Shown piece after piece: positions 1-5,974 of a stretch of DNA of 6,159 nt; within the stretch, counting starts at the first letter, position 1, and each line of letters begins with the position of its first letter. Source of the DNA: Mariprofundales bacterium. Lineage in GTDB: Bacteria; Pseudomonadota; Zetaproteobacteria; Mariprofundales; S012-25. The notes under the pieces are model-generated. The model was given only the letters and a program-made list of their open reading frames with translations. It searched no databases and had not been told where the DNA came from. The stretch is taken from positions 1-6,159 of the forward strand of contig WFOX01000225.1 in assembly GCA_015487905.1 (NCBI GenBank), read 5' to 3'. The position numbers were made by a program, and so were the translations under genes.

Positions 1-358
1 CAAGTCCGCCTGCAAAACCAATCCCCGCGCCCGAAAACCGTCTGCTCGCATGAAGCAAAGACATGATCGCCCAGGCCGCCACCCCGCCTGCAAGGCTGAT
101 CGCAAAGGTCGGCGAAAACAGCGTGCCGAGCACGAGTGCCCCCAGCGCCGCTCGCCACACCGCCACGCGCAAGGCCAACGCCGGCCCTTCCCAAAACAGC
201 GCAAGCATCGTCGCCACATTCGCCAAGCCGGGCCGAAACCACGGCCCCACGCCAGGGATCATCGCCTCCAATACCTGCAAGGCAGCCCCAAGCGCGACCA
301 ACGCCGCAAGCCGCGCCTCATGCTCAAGCCTGGCAAGGGAAGGCGGCGCCGCGGTCAT
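1..358 (-). CDS. Gx transporter / heptaprenyl diphosphate synthase component I-like membrane protein (partial, N-terminal part)
   Basis: Reading from the ATG at 358 gives 119 uninterrupted codons with no stop before the left edge, so the C-terminal part is missing. The protein begins with a short polar stretch (about residues 1-16) and is then strongly hydrophobic, as expected for an integral membrane protein. Family-like landmarks are the VLEAMIPG segment (residues 29-36), PGLANVATMLALF (43-55), GTLFSP (78-83) and SLAGG (88-92). These match the family variously annotated as Gx transporter or heptaprenyl diphosphate synthase component I (COG4769-like). The biochemical role of that family is unsettled; homologues have been proposed to move a small substrate or to support quinone side-chain synthesis. 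The start overlaps the stop of the upstream NusG domain II gene by 4 nt (ATGA), which suggests translational coupling. I see no strong Shine-Dalgarno, only a weak GGTGG just before the ATG. The family call is fairly secure, the function is not. Confidence 0.8.
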   Translation of the reverse strand, partial: MTAAPPSLARLEHEARLAALVALGAALQVLEAMIPGVGPWFRPGLANVATMLALFWEGPALALRVAVWRAALGALVLGTLFSPTFAISLAGGVAAWAIMSLLHASRRFSGAGIGFAGGL

Positions 359-744
359 TGCACCACCGCATCCAATGCGGCCGCACCTGCCTCCACACGC
401 GCCACCACGCGGCTTGGCACGCACACCGCTGCATCCCCGCTTTTGCGATGCCAACCCGAGGCCACGCAAAACTTATGCGGGCACGGCGCATGCGCGATGC
501 GCACCCCCGCAGGTGAAAGCACGATCCTCACAGGCCCAAGATCACCTCGCACGGTGATCATGCGCTCGCCTTGCGGCGGCAGCGGCCATGTTCCAATGCG
601 CGTATCTCCATGATACACGGCCACATAGACCCCATCTTTCCCCGCCCCCCAAGCCCATATCCAGACGCACAGCGCGGCCAGCACAAGCAAACGATCTTCT
701 CTCTTGCCCGCGAAAGCCGCCTTCCAGCTAGAGGATTTCGTCAA
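355..744 (-). CDS. Membrane-anchored NusG domain II-containing protein
   Basis: This is a 129-residue protein if translation starts at the TTG at 744-742. Residues 1-18 are basic and polar, residues 19-34 form one hydrophobic segment, and the rest is predicted to lie outside the cytoplasm by the positive-inside rule. The soluble part carries the stand-alone NusG domain II signature: CPHKFC at 88-93, a GWHRK turn at 97-101 and VCVP at 107-110. That gives three cysteines (88, 93, 108) in a CPHxxC...C pattern typical of the family, in addition to one in the membrane segment. It lacks the NGN domain of true NusG, so it is not the elongation factor. No ATG lies close to the domain. I chose the TTG because an AAGGAG lies 4 nt before it and it gives a basic leader before the membrane helix; a TTG at 690 is an alternative. 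The gene would overlap the arsC end by 17 nt and overlaps the next gene by 4 nt. Function of this family is unknown. Confidence 0.82.
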   Translation of the reverse strand: MTKSSSWKAAFAGKREDRLLVLAALCVWIWAWGAGKDGVYVAVYHGDTRIGTWPLPPQGERMITVRGDLGPVRIVLSPAGVRIAHAPCPHKFCVASGWHRKSGDAAVCVPSRVVARVEAGAAALDAVVQ

Positions 745-1075
745 TGCGCTCCTTGGGCCGCGCAAGAACGGCTTTTTCCTCATCCACGACCACGATCGGG
801 CGCTCCAACAAACGAGGATGCGCATGGATGATCTCCAAAATCTCATCCTCACCAAGCGCCTTGCCTCGCACGAGCTCTTTGTATTCCTTTTCCTGCTTGC
901 GCAGAAGCTCTTCCACGCTCATCCCCAGCAATCCCAATATCTTGCGCAATTGCGCAGGTGAAGGGGGATCCTTCATGTATTCGTAAATCTCCGGCTCAAT
1001 GCCCTTTTCACGCAAATAGGCGAGCGCCTCGCGCGATTTGCGACAGCGCGGGTTGTGCCAAATCGCGACATGCAT
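728..1075 (-). CDS. arsC: ArsC-family arsenate reductase (glutaredoxin type)
   Basis: The protein has 115 residues, close in length to the glutaredoxin-dependent ArsC of enteric bacteria. It has a thioredoxin-like fold family pattern with HNPRC at residues 7-11, so Cys11 is the predicted catalytic cysteine. The three arginines that position arsenate in the E. coli enzyme appear to be present: Arg59 (LLRK), Arg92 (ERPIVV) and Arg106 (ARP). This favours a true arsenate reductase, which converts As(V) to As(III) with glutathione and glutaredoxin, over the YffB or Spx relatives. There is no ars regulator, arsenite pump or other arsenic gene in the window, so a different thiol-redox role stays possible. 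The ATG start is well supported by AAAGGAGG 5 nt upstream, and the gene follows the helicase stop by 12 nt. Its end overlaps the likely NusG-II start by 17 nt. It is rich in Glu, Lys and Arg. Confidence 0.9.
   Translation of the reverse strand: MHVAIWHNPRCRKSREALAYLREKGIEPEIYEYMKDPPSPAQLRKILGLLGMSVEELLRKQEKEYKELVRGKALGEDEILEIIHAHPRLLERPIVVVDEEKAVLARPKERIDEIL
749..754 (-). promoter_or_regulatory. Ribosome binding site supporting the TTG start of the NusG-II gene
   Basis: AAGGAG on the minus strand lies within the last codons of arsC and ends 4 nt before the proposed TTG start at 744. It is the best Shine-Dalgarno near the beginning of the NusG-II domain and is the main reason for choosing this start. 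It also doubles as Lys-Glu codons of arsC, so its presence could be coincidental. Confidence 0.5.
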
Positions 1076-1080
1076 CGTTG

Positions 1081-1088
1081 CCTCCTTT
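1081..1088 (-). promoter_or_regulatory. Strong Shine-Dalgarno of arsC
   Basis: AAAGGAGG on the minus strand with a 5-nt spacer to the ATG at 1075. It overlaps the last base of the helicase stop codon, so ribosomes finishing the helicase would arrive directly on it. It is the strongest ribosome binding site in the minus-strand operon and suggests that arsC may be translated more strongly than the helicase. Confidence 0.75.
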
Positions 1089-3175
1089 CAGTCCAGAACG
1101 GTAAGCCGCGCGTATTTCCAAATCAGGCGTTTGACGCCTGCTCGGTCAAAGGAGACCACGACACGCGCTTCTTCGCCTTGCCCCTCGCAAGAAAGCAATG
1201 TGCCCAAGCCGAAGCTTGGATGCAACACGCGCGCGCCCTCGCGCACACCACCCGGGCTTGGCGCAGCCGAAGGCGCCTGTTCGCCTTCCACGGCGAGCAA
1301 GTCCTCGGTTGCTTCGTCCAAAAAGCGCGAGCGCTTTGGAAAGATGAGATCGCCGAACCAACGCCGCACGCGCGCGTAGGTGAGCAACAGCCGATCTTTA
1401 GCGCGTGTAATCCCCACATAGAAAAGCCGCCGCTCCTCGGCGATCGCGTCCTCTCCCTCATCCAACGCCCGCTGATGCGGCAAAAGGCCTTCCTCCACCC
1501 CCACGATAGCCACAGCGGCAAACTCCAACCCCTTGGCGCGATGCAAGGTCATAAGCTGCACGCCCGCATCGCGGGCTGCGCTTTGCTCCTCGGGTGCCGT
1601 AAGCAAAGCCACGCGATCCAGCACCTCCACGGGCGGCACGCCTTGTTCCAAAAGCTCCTCCACAAAGGCCTGCAAGGCCCGCAAGTTTTCCTCGCGTGCT
1701 GCAAACTCGGCTTCGCCCTCGGCGCGCAAAAGCTCCAAATACCCGCTTGCCTCCAGCACGGCCCAAAGCCCCGCGTCGGGCTTTTCGGCGCCTTGATGTC
1801 TTGCTTGCTCCACGGCCTCCGCCAAGTCGCGTAGCTTGGCGAGGGCTTTAGGCGCCCCGGGCGTGCGCGCAAGCGCAAGCAGCTTGGAAGCAGAAAGCCC
1901 GCGCTCGGCTGCAATGCGCGCGATCTCTTCCAATGTTTTCGGCCCGACTCCGCGCCGCGGTTTGTTCGCCACGCGCGCAAGGTGCGCAAAGTCCGCCACC
2001 TCATTGACAAGCGCCCACAGCGCAAGCGCATCCTTGATCTCCATGCGCTCAAAGAAGCCCACGCCGCCCAACACGCGATAGGGGATCGCGGCTTCGCGCA
2101 ACACCTGCTCCAACGGCAACGACTGGCGATGGGAACGATACAACACGGCCATTTCTTCCCAGGGCACGCCGCGCTGCCGATTTTGCTGCAAAAACGCCAC
2201 CACGGCGCGCGCTTCGTCATGCTCATCGGCGCAAGCGCGCAAAACGGGTTTTTCGCCGCCCTTGCGCTCGGCCACAAGCCGCTTGGGACGACGCGCATGG
2301 TTGGCCGCGATCACATGGTTCGCAAGCGCCAAAATCGGATGCGTGGAGCGATAGTTGCGTTCCAGCTTGAACACGCGCGCGCCGGGCCAGCGGCGCTCAA
2401 ACTCCAAAATCCCGCGCACATCCGCCCCGCGCCATCCGTAAATGCTCTGATCGTCATCACCCACTACGGTGATATTGCCGTGCTCGCGACACAACTCCCA
2501 AAGCCATTCGTGCTGGATTGGATTCGTGTCTTGGTATTCATCCACGAGCACATGATCAAAGCGGGAGCGGATAAGCGCACCCACATCCTCATGCTCGCGC
2601 AAAAGCCGCACGAAGTTGAGCAGAAGATCGGAAAAGTCCATGCGGCCCATGCGCAAAAGCTCTTCTTGATAGGTGGCGTAGATCTCACGCAACCCAACTC
2701 CGTTCCAATCCTCTTCCGGCGCCTGAGACGGCAAAAGCCCCTGATGCTTGCACTGCTCAATCCAATAGCGCGCATAGCTCGGATGCAGGCGCTCCGCCGA
2801 AATCCCGCGCGCCTTCAATACCTGCTTGACAAGCGCCAACTGTTCATCGGCATCCAAGACATGAAACTCCTTCGGATAGCCGAGCCGGTCGGCGAATCGG
2901 CGCAAAAAGCGCAACGAAATCGCATGAAAGGTGCCGGCGAGCACGCCGCCTTGATCGTCGCCGATGAGCGCAGAAAGCCGCTGTTTGAGCTCTTCAGCAG
3001 CCTTGTTCGTGAAAGTGACAGCAAGGATCCGATGCGGCGCGATGCCGCGCGCGGCGATGAGATGACCGATGCGATGCACGATCGTGCGCGTTTTGCCGGA
3101 GCCTGCGCCTGCAAGCACAAGCACAGGACCGTCCGGCGCTTTGACGACGGCTTCTTGCTCAGGATTCAGCTTCAC
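1088..3175 (-). CDS. uvrD: UvrD/PcrA-family superfamily I DNA helicase
   Basis: A 695-residue ATP-dependent 3'-5' DNA helicase of the UvrD/PcrA/Rep group, about the usual length (roughly 670-725). All expected motifs are visible in order: the Q motif LNPEQ (3-7), Walker A GAGSGKT (23-29, Lys28), motif Ia VTFTNKAAEE (53-62), motif II VDEYQDTN (211-218), motif III VVGDDDQSIYGWRGA (237-251), motif IV ERNYRS (272-277), motif V LMTLHRAKGLEF (541-552) and motif VI RRLFYVGITRAKDR (582-595). Residues about 645-692 form a Tudor-like tail (GARVLHPSFGLGTL ... KRLIWKYARL) that is found in UvrD and PcrA, contacts RNA polymerase in characterised members, and is absent from Rep. This supports a role in nucleotide excision or mismatch repair and transcription-coupled conflict resolution. 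The start is GTG, preceded by GGAGAG with a 5-nt spacer and overlapping the ClC stop by 4 nt. Uncertainty is only between the names uvrD and pcrA; a second paralogue elsewhere in the genome cannot be excluded. Confidence 0.96.
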   Translation of the reverse strand: MKLNPEQEAVVKAPDGPVLVLAGAGSGKTRTIVHRIGHLIAARGIAPHRILAVTFTNKAAEELKQRLSALIGDDQGGVLAGTFHAISLRFLRRFADRLGYPKEFHVLDADEQLALVKQVLKARGISAERLHPSYARYWIEQCKHQGLLPSQAPEEDWNGVGLREIYATYQEELLRMGRMDFSDLLLNFVRLLREHEDVGALIRSRFDHVLVDEYQDTNPIQHEWLWELCREHGNITVVGDDDQSIYGWRGADVRGILEFERRWPGARVFKLERNYRSTHPILALANHVIAANHARRPKRLVAERKGGEKPVLRACADEHDEARAVVAFLQQNRQRGVPWEEMAVLYRSHRQSLPLEQVLREAAIPYRVLGGVGFFERMEIKDALALWALVNEVADFAHLARVANKPRRGVGPKTLEEIARIAAERGLSASKLLALARTPGAPKALAKLRDLAEAVEQARHQGAEKPDAGLWAVLEASGYLELLRAEGEAEFAAREENLRALQAFVEELLEQGVPPVEVLDRVALLTAPEEQSAARDAGVQLMTLHRAKGLEFAAVAIVGVEEGLLPHQRALDEGEDAIAEERRLFYVGITRAKDRLLLTYARVRRWFGDLIFPKRSRFLDEATEDLLAVEGEQAPSAAPSPGGVREGARVLHPSFGLGTLLSCEGQGEEARVVVSFDRAGVKRLIWKYARLTVLD

Positions 3176-4959
3176 GCTTGCTCTCCATGCAACACGATGA
3201 GGCGATTGTAGGTGGCAAATACGGCATGGCGCGAAAGCACCCCCAACACGCGCCGCGGATCGTTCTTCGCGACCACAGGCATTTGCTCAAATCCTTCGCG
3301 ATCAAAGATGCGCACGGCTTCCAGCAATGTGCCGTCTTCGCGGATCGTGCGCACGCGCGTGTTGCAGACCTCGCGCGCCGTAAGCTCCATGTCGCGGCTT
3401 GGATCAAGCAAGTGGTCCTGCAAATCGGCGAAGGTGACGATGCCGACCATATGCCCCTCGCGATCCACGACGATCACGATGCCCACGCCTGCGCGCACAT
3501 ACGCCTCTTTGACCTCGGCAAGCGTCGCATCCTCGCGCACCTGCGGCGCTTTCCGCCAAGGAATGCGCGCAATGGACACCGACCGCAGCCAAGCACGCTC
3601 AGCCCCCAGCTCCGGCTCAATGCCGCGCGCCGCCACAGGCTCCGTGAAAAGCGAAAGCTGCGTGAAGCCGCGCGCCACAAGGGTTGCCACGATGCTGGCC
3701 ACCATCACGGGCAGCATGATGTGGTAATCCGCTGTCATCTCAAAGGCGATGAGCATCGTGGAAATCGGCGCTTGCAAGGCCGCAGCCGTAAGCGCCGCTG
3801 CACCCACGAGCGCATAGGCGCCATAGGACTCCGTCCAAAACGGCGCGAGCGCATGCGCACCCATCCCTACAAGCGCCCCGATCAGCGAGCCCAAAAACAG
3901 CGCAGGCCCCAAAAGCCCGCCCGGCAACCCCGCGCCCGTGCTGACAAGCACGGCAAAGAGTTTGGCAAGGAACAACACGCCCAAAAACACGGCAAGCGGC
4001 AGCGCCGTGCCGAACGCAGCGGGATCCACGCGCTCCAGCATGATATCCTCCACCACGCCATAGCCGATGGAGAGCACCTGCGGTACAGCAAGCCCCACAA
4101 GCCCGATCACAAGCCCGCCCATCAAGCCACGCAAGCGCGGATCAGGAAAAAGGCGGCTCAACCGCTCGCGCGCAGGGCGCAAAAGTTGCACCCAAAGCGC
4201 CGCTGCAAGCCCGCACAATAGCCCAATGACGAGATAGGCCAAGATTTCCCAAGCGCTCACAAGATGATACTCGGGCACGAGAAAGGCCGGGAAATCCCCC
4301 ACCCAAGCGCGCGTGAGGATCGTGGCGAGCACCGAGGAGATGACGATCGGAGAAAAGGTGGAAATCGCATAATCGGCCAAAATGGCCTCCACCGCAAAAA
4401 GCACGCCCGCAATGGGCGTGTTGAAGGAAGCGGCGATGCCGGCCGCTGCGCCGCAGCCGATGAGCGTGCGCGTTTGCGCCTCCGAAAGCCGCAAGCGGCG
4501 CGCGAACTCCGAGGCGATCGCCGCCCCCACGGCCACCGAAGGCCCCTCGCGCCCCAGCGCCGCACCGGAGCCGATGGCGATCGGCGCCCCGATCCCCTCC
4601 GTGAGATATTGCCGGCGATCAATGCGACCCGCGCGCTCAATCAGATCGGCGAGCACGCCTGGGACGCCGCGCAATCCCCCCTTCGGATACAGCCGCCGCA
4701 TCAGCGCGCCGGCAAGAAGCCCCCCGATGGCCGGCGCAAGCAGCACCACAGGCCAGGGGAGGGCGGCTGCGCGCTCCCATTCCCGTGCACCCGTCCAAAA
4801 CAGGCTCACCCACTCAATCGCAAAGCGAATCAGCAGCGACGCCGTCCCCGCCGCTAGGCCAATGGCCACGGCGAGAAACGACAACCGCCAAGCCGCAGAA
4901 ACGGATCCGGAAGGTCTAAGCCTTCGCCTGAGCCACCTTCGCAGCGCGCGCCACCGCAT
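3172..4959 (-). CDS. ClC-family chloride channel/transporter with C-terminal CBS pair
   Basis: A 595-residue integral membrane protein of the ClC family that carries chloride or another anion across the inner membrane, as a channel or as an anion/proton exchanger. The N-terminus is very basic (residues 1-15), then the many-helix ClC core spans about 25-435. Core landmarks are LRGVPGV (96-102), GREGP (136-140, predicted gating Glu138), SFNTPIAGVLFAVEA (178-192) and GLPGGLLGP (344-352). Two CBS domains follow, about 463-520 (VRED...GIVTFADLQDHL) and 527-590 (ICS-free, with TIREDGTLLEAV and VLGVLSRHAV); CBS pairs in this family usually bind adenine nucleotides and tune activity. Aligned by eye to E. 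coli ClC-ec1, several permeation residues differ: Ser107 is Arg97, the inner Glu203 is Ala192 and Tyr445 is Phe438. The ATG at 4959 lacks a clear Shine-Dalgarno, but no other start precedes the core well. The gene is the first of the minus-strand operon and diverges from the AEC gene. Confidence 0.94.
   Translation of the reverse strand: MRWRALRRWLRRRLRPSGSVSAAWRLSFLAVAIGLAAGTASLLIRFAIEWVSLFWTGAREWERAAALPWPVVLLAPAIGGLLAGALMRRLYPKGGLRGVPGVLADLIERAGRIDRRQYLTEGIGAPIAIGSGAALGREGPSVAVGAAIASEFARRLRLSEAQTRTLIGCGAAAGIAASFNTPIAGVLFAVEAILADYAISTFSPIVISSVLATILTRAWVGDFPAFLVPEYHLVSAWEILAYLVIGLLCGLAAALWVQLLRPARERLSRLFPDPRLRGLMGGLVIGLVGLAVPQVLSIGYGVVEDIMLERVDPAAFGTALPLAVFLGVLFLAKLFAVLVSTGAGLPGGLLGPALFLGSLIGALVGMGAHALAPFWTESYGAYALVGAAALTAAALQAPISTMLIAFEMTADYHIMLPVMVASIVATLVARGFTQLSLFTEPVAARGIEPELGAERAWLRSVSIARIPWRKAPQVREDATLAEVKEAYVRAGVGIVIVVDREGHMVGIVTFADLQDHLLDPSRDMELTAREVCNTRVRTIREDGTLLEAVRIFDREGFEQMPVVAKNDPRRVLGVLSRHAVFATYNRLIVLHGEQA
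3181..3186 (-). promoter_or_regulatory. Shine-Dalgarno deciding the GTG start of the helicase
   Basis: GGAGAG on the minus strand, inside the last codons of the ClC gene, sits 5 nt before the GTG at 3175. Together with the GTGA stop/start overlap it supports this start, from which the Q motif begins at residue 3 as expected. Confidence 0.65.
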
Positions 4960-5009
4960 TCGTGCGCATGCTATCGCCGCCGATTCCTCAGCGTTAGCGT
5001 GCCGCCCCC
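4960..5009. promoter_or_regulatory. Short divergent intergenic region between ClC and AEC genes
   Basis: Only 50 bp separate the two divergent start codons. Promoters for the five-gene minus-strand block and for the AEC gene should lie here or overlap the coding starts. I find no convincing -35/-10 pair in either direction; the best scrap on the plus strand is TGCTATC at 4969-4975, an incomplete extended -10. Neither flanking start has a good Shine-Dalgarno. The regulatory role is inferred from gene arrangement, not from a recognised motif. Confidence 0.35.
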
Positions 5010-5930
5010 ATGCGGGATACGCTCCTTGCGATGGCCCTCGTCATCGCTGCAGGCGTTTGGATCAAACAGCGGCTGGGTGCGCAGCAAGCGCAGCAGATGC
5101 GTGCATTTCTCACCCAAGCCGTGTATCGGTTGTTTTTGCCTGCGCTGGCGCTGGCGCTTTTGTGGGCAAATGCTCCCCAACACACGGCGCCGCTCGTTTG
5201 GGTGCCCGTGGTTTCCGCTGCCTGCGTGCTTGCAAGCCTTGCAGCGGCATGGCTCGTCTATACCCGCGCAGGCTGGATGCGGGCCTCTGCTGCGGAGCAA
5301 GGGGCGCTATTGCTCGCCTCAGGCTTTGGCAACTTCACCTATTTGGGCCTTCCCGTGCTGGCCGCAACCTTCGGCCCCGCCGGCGCAAGCGTGGCCATTG
5401 CGTTTGATCTTTTCGCAAGCACCCCGCTTTTGTTCTCGCTCGGCGCCTGGCTGGCTGCGCGCTTCGGCATGCAACGCGGCACGGCGCCCACCCGCGAGCT
5501 GCTCAGCGCGCCGCCACTCGTGGCCGCGGCGGCGGCGTTTGCGCTTTCCGCTCTCGGCGTGCCTGCTCCCAAGCCGCTTGCTCAAGCCCTGCACACGCTT
5601 GGCGAGGCCGTGGTGCCCATCATGCTCGTTGCAGTCGGCATGGCGCTTTCTTGGCGACGCGGCTGGCTTGCGCGTGCGCCGCTTCTTTTGCCCGCTTTGC
5701 TCATTCAGCTCGGCTTCATGCCGCTTTGCGCCTATGTGCTCGTGCGCATATTACCCGTGCCGGAAACATTGCAATCCATGCTCGTCGTGGAGGCGGCTAT
5801 GCCGACGATGGTGCTCGGGCTTGTGTTTTGCGAACGCTACCAACTTTCCACGGAGCTTTACGCCGAGGCGATCACGCTTTCCACGGCCCTTTGCTGGCTT
5901 ACGATTCCCGCCTGGCTTGCGGTTGCCTAG
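5010..5930 (+). CDS. AEC-family transporter (auxin efflux carrier-like permease)
   Basis: A 306-residue protein made almost entirely of hydrophobic segments, about ten by eye, matching the usual size of bacterial AEC (Mem_trans) permeases of the inner membrane. The family hallmark GFGNFTYLGLPV is at residues 105-116, with the broken-helix asparagine and glycines in place. A second hallmark is the C-terminal EAAMPTMVLGLVFCERY (261-277), then TELYAEAITLST and a final hydrophobic helix ending at the C-terminus. Characterised bacterial relatives export or import small organic anions such as malate or malonate; the substrate here cannot be told, and there is no adjacent metabolic gene to hint at one. 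The ATG at 5010 is the first start after an in-frame TAG at 4995, but it lacks a Shine-Dalgarno; ATG at 5031 (Met8) is an alternative that would shorten the first helix. It is probably co-transcribed with the following gene 44 nt downstream. Confidence 0.92.
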   Translation: MRDTLLAMALVIAAGVWIKQRLGAQQAQQMRAFLTQAVYRLFLPALALALLWANAPQHTAPLVWVPVVSAACVLASLAAAWLVYTRAGWMRASAAEQGALLLASGFGNFTYLGLPVLAATFGPAGASVAIAFDLFASTPLLFSLGAWLAARFGMQRGTAPTRELLSAPPLVAAAAAFALSALGVPAPKPLAQALHTLGEAVVPIMLVAVGMALSWRRGWLARAPLLLPALLIQLGFMPLCAYVLVRILPVPETLQSMLVVEAAMPTMVLGLVFCERYQLSTELYAEAITLSTALCWLTIPAWLAVA

Positions 5931-5935
5931 CCAAC

Positions 5936-5950
5936 AAGCAAGCCTTGCTT
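5936..5950. repeat. Small inverted repeat after the AEC gene
   Basis: AAGCAAGCCTTGCTT is a perfect inverted repeat that could form a 6-bp stem with a 3-nt loop in RNA, starting five bases after the AEC stop. It is AU-rich and has no following U tract, so it is not a convincing intrinsic terminator. It could be a weak attenuator or a message-processing hairpin, or chance. Confidence 0.35.
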
Positions 5951-5961
5951 CATCCACCCCG

Positions 5962-5967
5962 AGGAGG
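5962..5967 (+). promoter_or_regulatory. Strong Shine-Dalgarno of the YIP1-like gene
   Basis: AGGAGG with a 7-nt spacer to the ATG at 5975. This near-perfect site fixes the start of the last gene and contrasts with the AEC gene upstream, which lacks one. Confidence 0.8.
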
Positions 5968-5974
5968 ATTGACG

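Noticed and set aside
50..613. Plus-strand frames of 126-187 codons across the left end
   Set aside because: They are antisense to the NusG-II and Gx genes, whose family motifs are clear, and their translations are low-complexity Arg/Pro/Ala-rich.
745..855. N-terminal extension of the NusG-II frame up to the ATG at 855
   Set aside because: This stretch lies wholly inside arsC, which has conserved residues to its end. The extension is Arg/Ser/Trp-rich, typical of an out-of-frame reading.
1982..3211. A 409-codon open frame on the plus strand opposite the helicase
   Set aside because: It is antisense to well-conserved helicase motifs and its translation is His/Gln/Arg-rich without domains or a plausible ribosome binding site. 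Such long shadows are common in GC-rich genes.
3178..4221. A 347-codon open frame on the plus strand opposite the ClC gene
   Set aside because: The product is full of Arg, His and Lys with no hydrophobic or domain pattern, while the minus strand encodes clear ClC and CBS motifs in the same place.
5936..5950. Intrinsic terminator between the AEC and YIP1-like genes
   Set aside because: The stem is short and AU-rich and no T run follows, so it is listed only as an inverted repeat.
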